Assembly (NCBI GenBank): GCA_963693285.1
Contig: OY848923.1
Location: 6,776,920-6,840,919 of the forward strand
Length of the DNA: 64,000 bases
Source: Xestospongia muta
Taxonomy: Eukaryota; Porifera; Demospongiae; Haplosclerida; Petrosiidae
Reading direction: 5' to 3'
The notes under the pieces are model-generated. The model was given only the letters and a program-made list of their open reading frames with translations, was not told where the DNA came from and searched no databases. Position numbers and translations under genes: made by a program. This document shows positions 13,008 to 26,309 of this stretch, piece after piece (position 1 is the first letter of the stretch; the number at the start of each line of letters is the position of its first letter).

Positions 13008-13260
13008 CTTTTGTAAGCTTTCAAAAGAGAGGATTGTTCTTCTTTAACATCACATTTGAAGTGACATACTATATCCACAACAATAACTAAACAAAGAATA
13101 ATAGCTACAAACCAATGTATTATGTATAATCTGTACCTTTAGCAGATGAAACTAGCAAAAAATTGGTCCCACTTGGTACTGTATATTTCCCTGAACCAGT
13201 ATGGAGTACATTTAATGAGTTTAGACAGATCAAATGTTGTACTTCTTTGCTCTCTGCCAT
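13008..13260 (-). pseudogene. Family V first two exons, frameshifted orphan
   Basis: Exon 1 (13137-13260) is the 124-nt type starting MAESKEVQ and carrying VPSGTNF. Exon 2 (13008-13086) is 79 nt, one less than the 80 nt of V6 and V9, so the frame is lost just before its donor. No later V exon follows on the minus strand before 12000. The TATA-like box at 13306-13318 is intact, so the fragment may still be transcribed. Confidence 0.6.
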
Positions 13261-13305
13261 AATGATTGTTGCACTGTTTACTAAAATTAGCACACTGTTA
13301 CACTG

Positions 13306-13318
13306 CCTTATATATAAA
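13306..13318 (-). promoter_or_regulatory. TATA-like box of V first exon
   Basis: TTTATATATAAGG on the minus strand lies 46-58 bases upstream of the ATG at 13260. The same box and spacing occur at 34973-34985 and 57815-57827. Confidence 0.55.
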
Positions 13319-13329
13319 GCAGTCGTACA

Positions 13330-13600
13330 TTAGAAATAATTAGATGTACAAGATAAATATATATAGTGAGTGTGCCATGATTACCTTATAAGGTAATCAT
13401 AGCCCACTTTATACTGTGTGAAAAAGCCAGCTATATATCGTGCTTTCTATCTTATCTACCAGATTCTCATGTAAACTATTGAAATAATTAGATGCACAAG
13501 ATAAATATATATAGTGAGTGGGTCATGATTACCTTATAAGGTAATCATGGCCCACTTTATTTTGTATGAAGGGACCCACTTTATACTGTAATAATTCGTA
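13330..13600. repeat. Two tandem 148-bp units containing the palindrome
   Basis: Palindromes at 13370-13407 and 13518-13555 are spaced by 148 bases. Each unit also contains ATTAGATGTACAAGATA and a CTTTCTATCTTATCTACCAG segment. The array lies just upstream of the V first exon at 13260. Confidence 0.8.
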
Positions 13601-13683
13601 TATGCATTACATTTTGTCTGTGAGCAGAATGTCTGGCTTCAATAGCTATATTAAAAACTGTACTTTATATGTGTTTACCTTTG

Positions 13684-13845
13684 TTAAAGCTTTCAAAAGA
13701 GAGGATTATTCTTCTTTAACATCATATTTGAAGTGACAGTCTATATCCACAACAATAACTAAACAAAGAGTTATAGCTACAAACCAATGCATTATGTATA
13801 ATCTGTACCTTTAGCAGATGAATTCTTAAAAGTCTCATGTCCTAC
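13684..13845 (-). pseudogene. Chimeric V exon scrap
   Basis: A copy of V exon 2 (about 13684-13760) carries a CAA to TAA stop relative to the 13.0 kb copy. The preceding piece (13808-13845) fuses an unrelated exon-like segment (seen intact at about 11630-11680) to the last codons of V exon 1. It marks an unequal exchange between two noncoding neighbours of V genes. Confidence 0.5.
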
Positions 13846-14462
13846 AACATAAGCACTTGTTACACAATCAATAGTGGCTGTTACCACTGAGTGAACACAA
13901 TAGACACACCTTATTGAATAGTCATTTTTTAAAGTGCACAAACTACAATTTTGTAGTAACTATAGCAATTGAAACAATATTACTTTATATGAGACATTAA
14001 ACTATTACACTAGTACTACTGTCAATAGTAAATTACTATAATACCATTACACTACTGTCAGTAGTATATTACTATTTAAAAAAACATTATGATGCTTACT
14101 ACCTCTCAGTTACTTATCATGTATTGGATGTTAATTAAATGAACATTGATTGGACAAATTAACCAACCCATTCAAACATAAATACAAAAATCTCAAATAT
14201 TCATATATTAATGATTTCATTATTACCCAAATATATTGGCAAAAAAAGGAAAGAATATTTCCTAAAGTATGAATAACAATCTCAAATGAATTTAATTTAT
14301 CTTTTAGAAATATAGAAAGAATATACTATACATGCTAGACACTAATAAATTGAGTCAGCTAAACACACATTACAAAATATATCATTTTAATCTTCAATGT
14401 GGTGGCATAACTCTATAAAAAGGTCATTATAATTATTTGATATTGAAAGGATACGTACTTAC

Positions 14463-16123
14463 ATATAATCAGAACCAAAATATAGACTTATGTTCAAGTA
14501 AACATCTTCGACAGTTATTTCTACTCCCAATATTTGACAATCGAATCCAATCAGTTGTGAGTCAGGAGGTGAGACAGTGTGAGGAATAGATTCTACCTCA
14601 TACACATGATAAACAATTGGCTGTGGAGATGTTGACTGATAAGTCTATGGAATGTAGAAAAACAAGTAATAATATATAGTTTCTTCTCTGATAATGTACT
14701 TGTTGTAGAAAGTCAGCAATGTTATCAGTGTTGAAAAGTGAGGTGTCTGTTATTTCAAAATAGCATATCAAATACACTGTCAAGAATGGATCGACAGTCA
14801 TGTCTATAAAAATAAAATAAACATTGTTGTTAATATTAGCTTAATGACAATATTTAAAACAATAGTGTGTCAAAACGTATAGCAATTTCTTGAATAGAAA
14901 AGATTACCATGTATAATTTATATATACATCTAACACATCTTGAAGAGAAATATGTACATGTGTGATAGAAATCTGTTAATGCTGTTTATTTTCAATTATC
15001 ACATTAAAATGTCATGAGAAGGATTTGTGACATTTACTGTTTTAGTACACTTGGTATAGAAGTGACTGAGTACTCAAAGTGGTTGTTTTATAAATTATAT
15101 TAGTCTACATATTAGGTTGTGCATAAAGTATACATGCTAATTCAAATATTTAATAATTACAAATCATTACCTCTTTTTAATATAAAAGGAGAAACATTAG
15201 CTGTAAAGACATCGACATCCTCTACATGTGAATAACTCAATGTAACATCTTCTGTTGTAGCATAAACTTGACAACGCTTCTCCTGACTCTCATCATCTAT
15301 AGAGATAGTATAAAATATATGTATAAATTTTTTACACTATATCGTGTGTTATCAATAAAATTTTTGAGCTCACCATCGGACAGATACAGAATGAAACCAG
15401 TTCCTTTAGGTACTACATAATCAGTTCCATTTTTAGTAAGAGTTACTTCCTCACTTATCAAAATGCCCTTTATGCAATCATGATCTCGGATTGGTCCTAT
15501 CATATCTAGTCTGGTAAGATACATAATTTTATACCATATACTTATTGAGACAATTCACTTGTATTCTGGTCCAAGGTAAGTGGCTATAGCTTGATGTATT
15601 TCTTCATGTGTTATATTTATTCCATATACATTAATATCAAGTGTAATTATGTTGGATGTACTCAATGTCATTCCTGCTTGACTCTCTGTAGTACCAAGTA
15701 CATAAACATTTATTTGAAGTTGTCCTTCCGATTGAAACTTCTGTACAATGTCAAGTTATCAGTAACTAATAACAAACTACAATTTACCTCTTCTAGAAAA
15801 TGACGTATCTTATCTGAATCCAGTTTTGTTGTACCATCAGTAAAGGAACAGGTCATATAGACAGTGATGAGTTTTGTGCTAGTGGTAGGCTCCCAGTCAT
15901 TCTCTTTAACAGTGGTAATAACATATATTGTGTATTACACATGACACTTACCAGTGTGCAGTACAAACTTTGTTCCAAATGGCACAGTACACTTCCCAGA
16001 ATTCTGATCACAACTGAGCACTACCTCAACACTAAGCAATCTACCTTTAAATTTAACATCAACATTATCAGAAACAGCTTCAATTTCAAATGGTCGAACA
16101 GGTTGGGGAGTCTTGTTGCCCAT
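14463..16123 (-). CDS. Family V gene V2
   Basis: Seven exons at 15952-16123, 15788-15903, 15559-15740, 15374-15510, 15171-15296, 14700-14803 and 14463-14644 have the same lengths and phases as V1 and no stop. Key motifs are kept: VPFGTKF in exon 1, a C-S-F strand, YLGPEYK, VPKGTGF and FGSDYM. The ATG at 16123 follows an acceptor at 16134, so a 5-prime noncoding exon ending near 16246 is possible. The final exon after 14463 was not identified. Protein at least 340 residues, no signal peptide or membrane helix, function unknown. It is a tandem duplicate of V1; the flanking PHD scrap and short element are duplicated too. Confidence 0.6.
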
Positions 16124-16324
16124 ATTAATTATACTATATGTCAACAGAAGACCGAAGATAATAGCTTTGACACAACTATATACTATATACAGGAAAAGCT
16201 AACCTCTTTGCATATATAGATACACATAGAAAACAATTTTATTTACCTTTCAAGAGAACCGATTGACAGACGAAGAATTAAAATTTAAAAAAGGAGTATT
16301 GTGTTTAGATAGGATCACGTTGTC

Positions 16325-17030
16325 AAAGTGATTTGGCCCCCCTAAATTTGTCCCGGGGAACAATAACACTAGTGCAAACGTCTCCGGGAATATAGTTTAA
16401 TACGTCCATGTAGGACAGGCTGGCACTAGTGCAGATTGTCCCCTCTCAGTACAAAGTGTCCCCCTAAACTCCTAAATAAGTATCTGCTCAATGATAATGA
16501 ATGAAAAAATTATAATAATGTATTTGAAAATAATAATACAACCTGTGAACAACTGTCACAAAGTCATTCTAAATTTCTCTTTTTCCATGGTTCTTTTGGA
16601 GTGTTCACACAAACATCGTGGTACCATTTATTACACAAACTGCAACATATCATTCTACCACTCTCTGTAGCTGGCAACACAATTAGATGTTGTATGTTAT
16701 TTGACAATTCATCTGAGCTTTCACATTTAGTGAACACATTTGGGTACCTATGGTAACGAAGAAAGTCATAAAGGAAATTGTAATTGTCTTCATTGGCAGC
16801 CATCTCTCTGTCTAGTAGCTAGATCTAGATCTTGATCTTAAAAGTGTGAACAACGTGTTTCTGGTTGATTTTATACAGTTAAGCTTTAACTGCAAAGAAT
16901 TTACCTGTATTAGTAGTAGTTTATATTCATTCATTGATTGGGAAACATTTCACACTAACTTGGACAATTTGCACTAATGCAGAATGTCGGGGGGGGGGGA
17001 CAGTCTCCACTCCGTCAACGTAACAGAAAT
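16325..17030. mobile_element. Second copy of the GC-rich short element with PHD scrap
   Basis: It matches 2940-3660, with a shorter G tract at 16989-16999 and separate indels. It then runs into a segment (17025-17100) that also occurs at about 24235-24300. Edges are unresolved. Confidence 0.4.
16567..16803 (-). pseudogene. PHD-finger fragment, second copy
   Basis: The frame opens MAANEDNYNF and ends in the zinc-binding block ICCSLCNKWYHDVCV. A C-terminal half of a PHD finger is visible (C-x2-C, W-Y-H-x2-C), but the first C-x-C pair is lost by an indel after NNIQH. It runs about 79 residues and has no partner exon in view. Confidence 0.5.
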
Positions 17031-17039
17031 TCACGGAGT

Positions 17040-17690
17040 GGTTGACAGAAGTCTATCCTATTGGTGAACCCTCACAATAAAAATGAGATGCCTTGATGGA
17101 CGAGTATAGGGCATACTGTTACAATTAAGATATTAGTGTGGAATCTTGTGACAATCCTGTGTTACTTGATAAATATGTCATTCATGAATGATATAAATGA
17201 AGAGTCATCTGTTCCTACTTTTAACAATGATGGATTTGAAGATCTTTATTTTAAGATTTTTATTGTAAGTACATTAGCCAACATAACTTTTTTATTAATG
17301 AACACATTATATTATACAGATGACAACTGATTGCAGTAGTAGTAGGTTCATATTTATCACGTCTTGATCACATTTTCATATCGCATATATCACTTGATTA
17401 GTATGTCATTCACCATCCATATAAGAAGACCCTTTTGATCATTCAATTCACATTTCTTGTATTATTTGATTATTAATTCTTTCATCACCAATTATCACTT
17501 ATAATATATTATGTATCCAGATTTATTTAAACTGTTCATAATGAATTGTAATAAATGTGATTGACTGATTTGAATTGAGGAAATGCTAATAATTTATCAG
17601 TCATTAAAATTTGAGTGATTTTCTTTTTTTACTATAAATATATATGATGCATGATGAATGTATTTCTTCATTCAGATAGGTTGGGGTGTA
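17040..17690. other. Intergenic DNA including the transposon's empty site
   Basis: The plus-strand frame at 17136-17330 has no family support and is not called. TA at 17388-17389 is the unoccupied site matching 3719/9150. The minus strand at about 17521-17530 reads AATAAA and would serve the gene at 17694-17977. Confidence 0.6.
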
Positions 17691-17693
17691 CGA

Positions 17694-17977
17694 TGATCAA
17701 TTCAAGTTTTTGCAGGGCAGAGAGTGATATGGTTCACCTTCATATTTTAGATCAGCCACATATTTGTATTCGTCATCATTGGTATCATACTTTTCGTTTT
17801 CAGAACTCTTGTCTTTCTCTGCATATTCATTATTATTGTCCTCTTCAGCCAAATTTTCTTATACTTGTTCAATACAGACAATAACACTATAACATACATA
17901 GAAATAGCCAGAATACTTGAGTAGTTATAATTATTGATATACAATGGATGACTGATATTGTTACAACAAGATTCCAT
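17694..17977 (-). pseudogene. Fragment of a single-pass membrane protein with an acidic tail
   Basis: The minus strand encodes a hydrophobic segment (SSILAISMYVIVLLSV) followed, in another frame, by an acidic tail rich in D, E, N and Y that ends HSLPCKNLN before a stop at about 17694. The frame change falls at a plausible short intron or a frameshift near 17850. A polyadenylation signal lies downstream near 17525. The 3-prime half recurs at 9420-9566. I do not recognise the family, and upstream exons were not found. Confidence 0.35.
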
Positions 17978-17999
17978 TGTAGTAACACTCTGATTTTTT

Positions 18000-18720
18000 A
18001 ATCTTAGTGAGGTCTGTGGATTTGTCGCTTGATTAAATAATTAATAATTATTTAGAAATCCCCGCCCCCTAAATACTGATCACAAGTACAGTATGTACTT
18101 GCGGCTTGAAAATGTTAGTGGGCAGTTGATTACAAATGGTGATGTCAAATATTCTTCCTAACAGTGTTGGAAGAGTTGCAAGTCCTTAACACCATTGAAG
18201 ACTGTACTAAATTCTAACACCACTCACAAATACATGTGTATAAAGTTATATTCCTCCTCCATTTAGTATAAAATTGTCAAAACGTGTTCTGATGGATTAA
18301 TTATAGTTGCAAATCAATGGTGGAATTTGTAAAGTTACTTGTGTTCTAATTATTCAATAATATTAATTATCACTTTAATCACTTTAAAAAATTGTTCACA
18401 AAACATTACTAGCAAATATCATATATTTTATTACATTAGCTACCACATATAATGAATGAATATTAATATTTATTGTGTGAATTCAATGACTTCTCTATTA
18501 TTTTGGACTATTTATAATTGCTAATCAATGGTAGATTCTGCAAGGCATTTATGAGATATTATTTATTCAATACCATGTGCAGTCTTAAATTAGTTCCTAC
18601 CTCCATACTTAATAATATTCATAGCTCATTTTTCATCCTTAGGTACACAGAAACGATTCACCAGATCTATTATTCGCTATTGTTGTAGGTCTGGATACGA
18701 GACTAGCTCCTACTGTCCAG
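18000..18720. other. Noncoding DNA upstream of pseudogene D1
   Basis: No exon is supported. Bases 18380-18520 resemble 25195-25305 upstream of D2, so this is duplicated promoter-side DNA of the D family. Confidence 0.5.
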
Positions 18721-18722
18721 TA

Positions 18723-21107
18723 ATGACATCTGCACAGTCAGATCTTTACTTCAAGAGAGCGTTAACATTTCAGCTTGTCAACATTGAACCTGGTGTTAGT
18801 GAACATCAATTCCACTCTCCTTAACTGGCTTGCTTCCTCCTGGATATATCAAGACAACGACTAGAGAGAGAATGCTGACACATATATAGACCTCTATCAA
18901 CTGTTAGAGCACAAGATGCCTCACATGCACCCTCACTGATATATCAGATGCTTATTCTCATAGGATTTCCTAAACCACTTTTAAAAGGTTTGCTACCATT
19001 TGTTAACATGAAGATTGATTTGGAACAAAATCAGTTGATGGACTTAACTTTGACTTTGTCTTTTGTTTGGGAGAAATCTCAGAAAAAAAATATCAAAAAT
19101 TTAAAGAACTAGCTCGACTCACATTTCTTCCTGAGTATCATACATTTCGAATCTTGTCATGCTCACATCTTTTAGAACTGTTACAAGATAGGAATGTTCT
19201 TATTCTGAATCATCTGGTTTATATATTGGCATGGCTTGAAGCAGCTGGTTGTCCTTTACAAGTTGAATATCTTCGAGAATTTTGTGTCCGTCAAAGCCTC
19301 ATAGTACCAGATTGGAGTAAATTACAATTACCAGAATTAGGTGAGTTTATTTATAAGGAGTTATATATTAAACAGTTAAAAGATTTTAACTTCCATAAAT
19401 AGATTGTCCACTGTCAGTTCAATTATTTTGCTGCTTACTTAGGGATATATATATATGACCACATTTCCACTACTCTTTTGTACTTTCAGCATTGCTCTAT
19501 ACCCACAATGTTTACACAATTAATAATACAAATAAGATTAGATTAAATGTTGATATCACTGCTAACTGACTTTTCTTCATATAATATGTCAAATTTAAAG
19601 TACATTTTTCATGCAAAATTGATACAATTAAACTGATATCTACATTAACATTGATATCTTTGGATTGTATACCGCTTTAAAAATTAATGTGGTTTTTTAA
19701 ACAACTAACTTGTACTAGTTTGCATAAATAGATTACTATACATGGAATTTGGAACCATAATTAATGTTAATTTGTTGCTTTGTAATAGTATAGCATACCA
19801 AAAAATTGTATAGTGAGTAATTCACATTATAAATCTAAATTCCATTGTTATCTTCCTACATGTTAGCTACAAACTGGTTGTTAAAACAACTGATGTTTTT
19901 ACACGAAAAATATATTCATTGACTTAATTTTGATGTGATTTCTTATATAAATAGATGATGACTTTGAATCTGATACTGTTGAAATAGACAGCTCTAAAAT
20001 TGACAGGTTTATCTTGGAAATAGTCTCAAAACAAAGATGTGAGTTACTAATAATAAACATGATATAACATGTTATCTACAAACTGTTTTGTAGGTCTTTT
20101 CTGTAAAATAAAATTTGCCATATATTCTGTATTGTTAGTAGTCATACCACTGCTTTTAACAATCCTCTCTATTAGTGGTTTTGTTGTTTTTTACAATGGT
20201 CTACAACACACTTCTTTACATTCAGTCCATGACATTTGAGGTAATACATCAGTGATTATAGAACCCAATTGTTATAACACACTTTGGATTAAAGAAGTTA
20301 CTATCAGTAATGTTAAAGGATACGAAAACTATCCAGTAAAAGTAACTCTTTATAAAACAAGTAAAGGTACTCTTGACTATATAGCACAACAACCAAAACA
20401 AGTAAACTTAAAATATAATCCAGTTTATATAAATTATTGTACACCTTTTAACATTCTGTATGGTGATGCACCAATCTATTCAGTTGGTAATGGTACACTT
20501 ATGTATACCTTCAGTTTCAGAGCTGATGTTAATTTCACTGTTTGTCCTCTTGAGCTACACATTTTTGATAATTACAAAAATTATAATCATTACTTATCCT
20601 CTACAGATAGACTGAACAGTCATACTACTAGCAAAGATTGTACTATCAGTTCAGTGAATACCACACTTCAAAAGCACATTGTCCTCTACCATCTCTATCC
20701 AAATACCTTCTACTACTTTGCTGTAGGGTTAGCAAGACATCTTTATGTCAGTGTAACAATCACAGGAAAGTTGGAAGAGTATGATAACTCTGATCTGACT
20801 TCAGAGAAATGTGTTCTGACTTTTAATGTCACTTCATGTATGGTCCGTGTCACTGATTCTATCATAAGTGATACGCAAGACTACATCTGTCTTCTGGCAA
20901 GATCTAGCAGTGAAAATCGAGGAAATATTACAAGTAGATGTAACTCCAGCCAACTGGAACATTGGTAGTGTAACTTGTCTTTTCTTTAGTACCATAACTA
21001 CTTTGTTCACAGTATGTGTCATCATATCTATAGTTCTATATATAATAAGACATGTTAGAAAAGAGTCTGATGTTATTTCTCAATACACTGACTTGTTGAC
21101 AGACTGA
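18723..21107 (+). pseudogene. Family D pseudogene D1 (tandem DED, two-pass membrane)
   Basis: All three exons are recognisable (about 18723-19340, 19955-20038 and 20094-21107) with normal splice sites. The gene is dead: an in-frame TAA at 18822-18824, a 4-bp insertion near 18865, a 1-bp loss near 18925 and another near 19060. In exon 3 there is a TGA at 20237-20239 and an extra base near 20935. The ectodomain otherwise keeps its six cysteines and both membrane segments, and its sequence is closest to D2. Confidence 0.8.
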
Positions 21108-21295
21108 TATATGATTATGTTATTAATATAACTTATTAGAGAGTGCTAACAATTTATTGCATTATTCATATTTATCATGTTACTATTTTAACAATTATAA
21201 TTGCATTTTTAAGTAATAGTTACAATCCTGAGTATGAAGGCTGTTACTATGGAATCAATACTTAGATATGTTGGGGATACACTCTTGACTGTCAT

Positions 21296-21545
21296 TATCA
21301 AGTGTTACTTAACTTGTATGTATTCTGTTGTGTTAATTTACTAAGCTTATTAATAACCTGCATTTGATCATGTATGTGGGTTTGTTTCATCCTACCCAAT
21401 TTTATGTGTTCTAGAATGTTCTTGAATTACTTAGTGTATAAAAACCATTGATTTTGTATTGTTTTGTTTAGTCGAGATAGTTGTTGTTGAACTTAGCTAC
21501 ACAGGAGGAAAATTCGATCAAGATACACCTTATTTATTATACAGA
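21296..21545. mobile_element. Possible solo LTR, duplicated at 28505-28755
   Basis: This 250-bp block downstream of D1 and D2 has a TATA-like GTGTATAAAAACC, a TCGAGATAGTTGTTGTTG segment and an end TTATTATACA. That layout recalls an LTR, but no target duplication or inner sequence was found. It could equally be 3-prime flank of the D gene. Confidence 0.25.
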
Positions 21546-21665
21546 TACGATTAGATTAAATGTTGACATCACTGCTAACTAGTTAGAAAAGAGTCTGCTG
21601 TTATTTCTTGATACACTGACTTGTTGACAGACTGATGTATGATTATGTTATTAATATAACTTATT
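21545..21665 (+). pseudogene. Scrap of a further D copy (intron 1 joined to tail)
   Basis: Bases 21545-21580 match D intron 1 (compare 19530-19575), and 21582-21645 match the last codons of D exon 3 with an in-frame TGA. Everything between has been deleted. Confidence 0.6.
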
Positions 21666-21784
21666 ATAGAATGCTATGATTGTTAATTCAACTAATACCT
21701 CTATTGCATCATTCATATGTATCATGTTATTATTTTAAAAATCATAATTGCATTTTTATCTTGCAACTACATTCATGAGTGTGA

Positions 21785-22260
21785 TGAAGACTGTTACCAC
21801 TGAATGAACACAATAAACACACCTTATTGATTAGTCATTTCTTAGAGTGCACAAATTATAATTTGTAGTAACTGTAGCAATTGAAACAATATTACTTTAT
21901 ATGAAACATTAAACTATTACACTAGTACTACTGTCAATAGTAAATTATTATAATACCATTACACTACTGTCTGTAGTATTTTACTATTATTAAATGAACA
22001 TTGATTAGACAAATTAACCAACCAATTCAAACATAAATACAAAAATCTCAAATATTTGCATATTAATGATTTCATTATTACCCAAATATATTGGCAAAAA
22101 AGGAAAGAATATTTCTATAAATACTAATATAAACTTAAATTAATTTAATTATTTTTTTAGAAATATAGAAACAATATACTATACATGCTAGACACTAATA
22201 AATTGAGTCAGTTAAACACTCATGACTGAATATATCACTTTAATCTTCAATGTGGTGGCA
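21785..22260. repeat. Block R, another copy
   Basis: Same sequence type as 480-970, with a truncated second hairpin. It sits on the 3-prime side of V3. Confidence 0.6.
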
Positions 22261-22315
22261 TAACTCTATAAAAAGGTCATTATAATTATTTGATATTGAA
22301 AGGAAACATACTTAC

Positions 22316-24013
22316 ATATAACCACGACCAAAATATTGACTTATTTTCAAATAAACATTTTCGACAGTTATTGGTAATCCCAATATTTGACAATCGAATC
22401 CAATCAGTTGTGAGTCAGGAGGTGAGACAGTGTGAGGAATAGATTCTACCTCATACACATGACAATCAATTGGCTCTGGAGATTCTGGCTGATAAGTCTA
22501 TGGTATGTAGAAAAACAAGTAATAATATATAGTTTCTTCTCTGATGATATACTTGTTGCAGAAAGTCAGCAATGTTATCAGTGTTGAAAAGTGAGGTGTC
22601 TCTTATTTTAAAATAGCATATCAAATACACTATCAATAATGGATGGTCACTCTTGTCTATAAAAATAAAAAAAACATTGTTGTTAATATAAGCTTAATGA
22701 CAATATTTAAATAAAACATTAAATTTAGAGGAAAGCCTACGAAAACAATAGTGTGTCAAAACTTAGAGCAATTTCTTGAATAGAAAAGATTACCATGTAT
22801 AATTTATATATACACATCTAACACATCTTGAAGAGATATATGTACATGTGTGATAGAAATCTGTTAATGCTGTTTATTTTCAATTATCACATTAAAATGT
22901 CATGAGAAGGATTAGTGACATTTACTGTTTTAGTACACTCGGTATAGAAGTGACTGAGTATACTCAAAGTGGTTGTTTTATAAATTATATTAGTCTACAT
23001 ATTAGATTGTACATAAAGGATACATGCTAATTGAAATATTTAATAATTACAAATCATTACCTCTTTTTAATATAAAAGGAGAAACATTAGCTGTAAAGAC
23101 ATCGACACCCTCTACATGTGTATAACTCAATGTAACATCTTCTGTTGTAGCATAAACTTGACAACGCTTCTCCTGACTCTCATCATCTATAGAGATAGTA
23201 TAAAATATATGTATAAATTTTTTACACTATATTGTGTGTGATCAATAAAATTTTTGAGCTCACATTCAGACGGATACAGAATGAAACCAGTTCCATTAGG
23301 TACTACATAATCAGTTCCATTTGATGTAAGAGTTACCTCCTCACTTATCAAAGTGCCCTTTATGCAATTACGATCTCGGATTGGTTCTATTATATCTAGT
23401 CTGGTAAGATACATAATTTTATATTATATACTTATTGAGACAATTCACTTGTATTCTGGTCCAAGGTAAGTGGCTATAGCTTGATGTATTTCTTCATGTG
23501 TTATATTTATTCCATATACATTAATATCAAGTGTAATTATGTTGGATGTATTCAATGTCTTTCCTGCTTGACTCTCTGTAGTACCAAGTACATAAACATT
23601 TATTTGAAGTTGTCCTTCCAATTGAAACTTCTGTACAATGTCAAGTTAACAGTAACTAATAATAAACTACAATTTACCTCTTCTAGAACATGACGTATCT
23701 TATCTGAATCCAGTTTGGTTGTACCATCAGTAAAGGAACAGTTCATATAGACAGTGATGACTTTTGCACTAGTGGTAGGCTCCCAGTCTTTCTCTATAAT
23801 AGTGGTAATAACATACATTGTGTATTACACGTGACACTTACCAGTGATCAGTACAAACTTTGTTCCAAATGGCACAGTACACTCCACAGCATTCTGATCA
23901 CAACTGAGAACTACCTCAAGATTAAGCAATCTACCTTTAAATTTAACATCAACATTATCAGAAACAGCTTCAATTTTAGATGGTCGAACAGGTCGGGGAG
24001 TCTTGTTGCCCAT
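22316..24013 (-). CDS. Family V gene V3
   Basis: Seven exons: 23842-24013, 23678-23793, 23449-23630, 23264-23400, 23061-23186, 22553-22656 and 22316-22497. Lengths and phases equal V1 and V2, with no stop. Motifs are VPFGTKF, MNCSF, YLGPEYK, VPNGTGF, ICYF and FGRGYM. Exon 4 ends in T rather than G before its donor, and the C-x-F exon has donor GTATATC. The upstream acceptor (24024) and a possible noncoding exon ending near 24137 are conserved with V1 and V2. It encodes an intracellular-looking two-module protein of at least 340 residues, function unknown. The final exon is not located. Confidence 0.6.
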
Positions 24014-24139
24014 ATTAGTTATACTGCGTCAACAGGAGACCGAAGATAATAGCTTTGACACAACTATGTACTATATACAGGAAGAACTAACCTCTTTGTA
24101 TCGATACACATAGAAAACAATTTTATTTACCTTTCAAGA

Positions 24140-26305
24140 GAACCGATTGACAGACGAAGACCCGTCGCTCTTCAACTCAAATTACTCAAAATCTAAAATT
24201 TAAAAAAGGGTATTGTGTTGGGATCATGTAACAAAAATTCACGGAGTAGTTAACAGAAGTCAATTCTATTGGTGAACCCTCACGAGAAGAATGTTTTCTT
24301 CATCACCAGCATATCATCTATATGATGTAAGCCCAATATTGAGCTTCCACAAAGCCAAACTGGTGTAACTCACTATATATAATTAAATTCAACTAGAAGC
24401 CAAATAGTACTCTTTGTAGTTTATGTTCGGTAACTGAAACTATGAGGGAGAGGTAAATACTATTTCAACTTAACAACTGAATTAGTTTTAGTTGAAACAA
24501 TATCTAGCTATAGCTTCAATTGAAGCTATGATCAATTACTATAGCAAAGTGGTTGTATAAGCAATGTGGTTGTAGATACAACTTAGTTGGGTTTATGCAT
24601 ATTAAGTTACACTAGTTTTGGCCTTGTAACAACTTAGAATGTGTTTACATCATATTGATGAAATTATGGTAACAAAGACCTCAGTTAAAATGACAAAAAA
24701 CTTTTTTCACTGTTGTCAATAATATTGTGTCACTCAATACTCCTTAATATGTGGATATCCTTACAACTTAAATTTGATTGTTGGTTTAAAGTGTTAAATT
24801 CTTTAAAACTATAGTAGTTATACATGTTATATGTTATAAAAATCAGAGGTAGAAATATAGATGAAAATAATAATAATAAATGAGTCCAATATAACAGGTT
24901 GCTAAAATATTTGAAGTTAGAGAGAAACTCTGGAGAACAAGAGAGAGAGAGAGAGAGAAAGAGAATTAGGAAACTCATGTGCACTATACCTGCTAAAGAT
25001 GGTTGATCACCTCAACATTGTATTTGTTTAGTGTGTTTTATCTCATGATCAGAGATATGATATATTATATGTATACTATACATGTATTGTTTTAAAAATA
25101 CATTTCTTGATATTTCTGTTAGTTGGTTTCACGTTATGGTTGTCTAGACTAATGATATCAATTATGTCATACAAAAGTCCCATTAAAGCATTATTTACAA
25201 AACATTACTAACAAATATCATATACTTTATTACATTAGCTACAACAAAAGAATTTAATATTAGTATTTCCTTGTTTGTATTCAATGGCTTCTCTATTATT
25301 TTAGCCTCAGTTGGAATGACTTTTTAGTTTTCTTTCCATAAGAACACTAGTTTTGGCATGGTAGCAACTTAGAATGGATTTACATCACATAGGTGGATGA
25401 GGCACTTATATTTTGGGGGGGGGGGGGGGCTCACACCATAACTGTGATGAATATGCAGACACGAATGTACCCATAATGCAGAATATATGTTTGATATAAT
25501 CACAATCAGTATTACCAACATTAATTTAAAATGTACCAAAGTATTTCCTTTACCCATCATTTACTATAACAAATTCCTTAGCTATTTCAAATTCCTTAGC
25601 TATTTTATGCATTTGTGTACATGAAGGACCAGACAATTGTTAATCCATTTTTGCGTCATTATGGCCTGCAAATATGTCAAAACTTTTGACAGTTTCATCA
25701 ACACCAATAAGATTAACTTCGGTTCTTTTTGTGGGGTAAGTAGCAAGCAATAAAAATTTGGGGGCTGAGCCCCCTCTTTCTAAACATTGGGGGGCTCTAG
25801 CCCCTCCAGCCCCCCCCCCCCTTTCAGCCTCCCATGCATCATGATTGAAAAGTCTTAAGGGAAGGGGTAATAGATGTGAAAGGACTTTTTACATCATGTT
25901 GATGAAACTGTGGTAATAAAGATCTCAATTAGTTACAAAAATGATTTTTCAGTGTTGTCAATAACATTATTGTGTGTGTATGATGCTATTTCGAAGCAAA
26001 AAGTAATTATTGAGCCACGTGCGTGGGTGGGCCAGGCTAAGACTACTACACCTTTTTCGTTATATCTTCGTACAAATGCAGTCAAGACCATTGTGGGAGT
26101 AGGTGAAGTGTCTCCACCCAGCATAAACGGAAAATATTGAAAACAATTTTTTGCTGACTATGACATCAAGAATAGTGTTAATTATTTTAGGTGGGTGAAA
26201 CATCATAATTATTAAAATGCATAATGTATAAACAAGCCACTAACTTCCTCTTCCTTAAAATTTCGTGAGTGCAAGCTTTTAATTTTTGAATTATTTGTAA
26301 CTCAA
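24140..26305. other. Long intergenic stretch before D2
   Basis: No gene is supported in these 2.1 kb. It holds a perfect 20-bp palindrome (ATAGCTTCAATTGAAGCTAT) near 24510, a short (GA)n tract near 24942 and a G tract near 25418. A GC-rich patch at about 25740-25835 has runs of G and C and a GGGGCT/AGCCCC pairing, and a less AT-rich patch lies at 25985-26120. Bases 25195-25305 match DNA upstream of D1. Small open frames here have no paralogue in the window. Confidence 0.5.
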
Positions 26306-26309
26306 AGTG

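Noticed and set aside
12690..13600. Palindromic 148-bp repeats considered as a CRISPR array or transcription terminators
   Set aside because: Between-palindrome sequence is itself repeated, copies are few, and the context is a eukaryotic genome.
25910..26140. Opposed open frames in a less AT-rich patch
   Set aside because: No paralogue, splice context or recognised motif in either strand.
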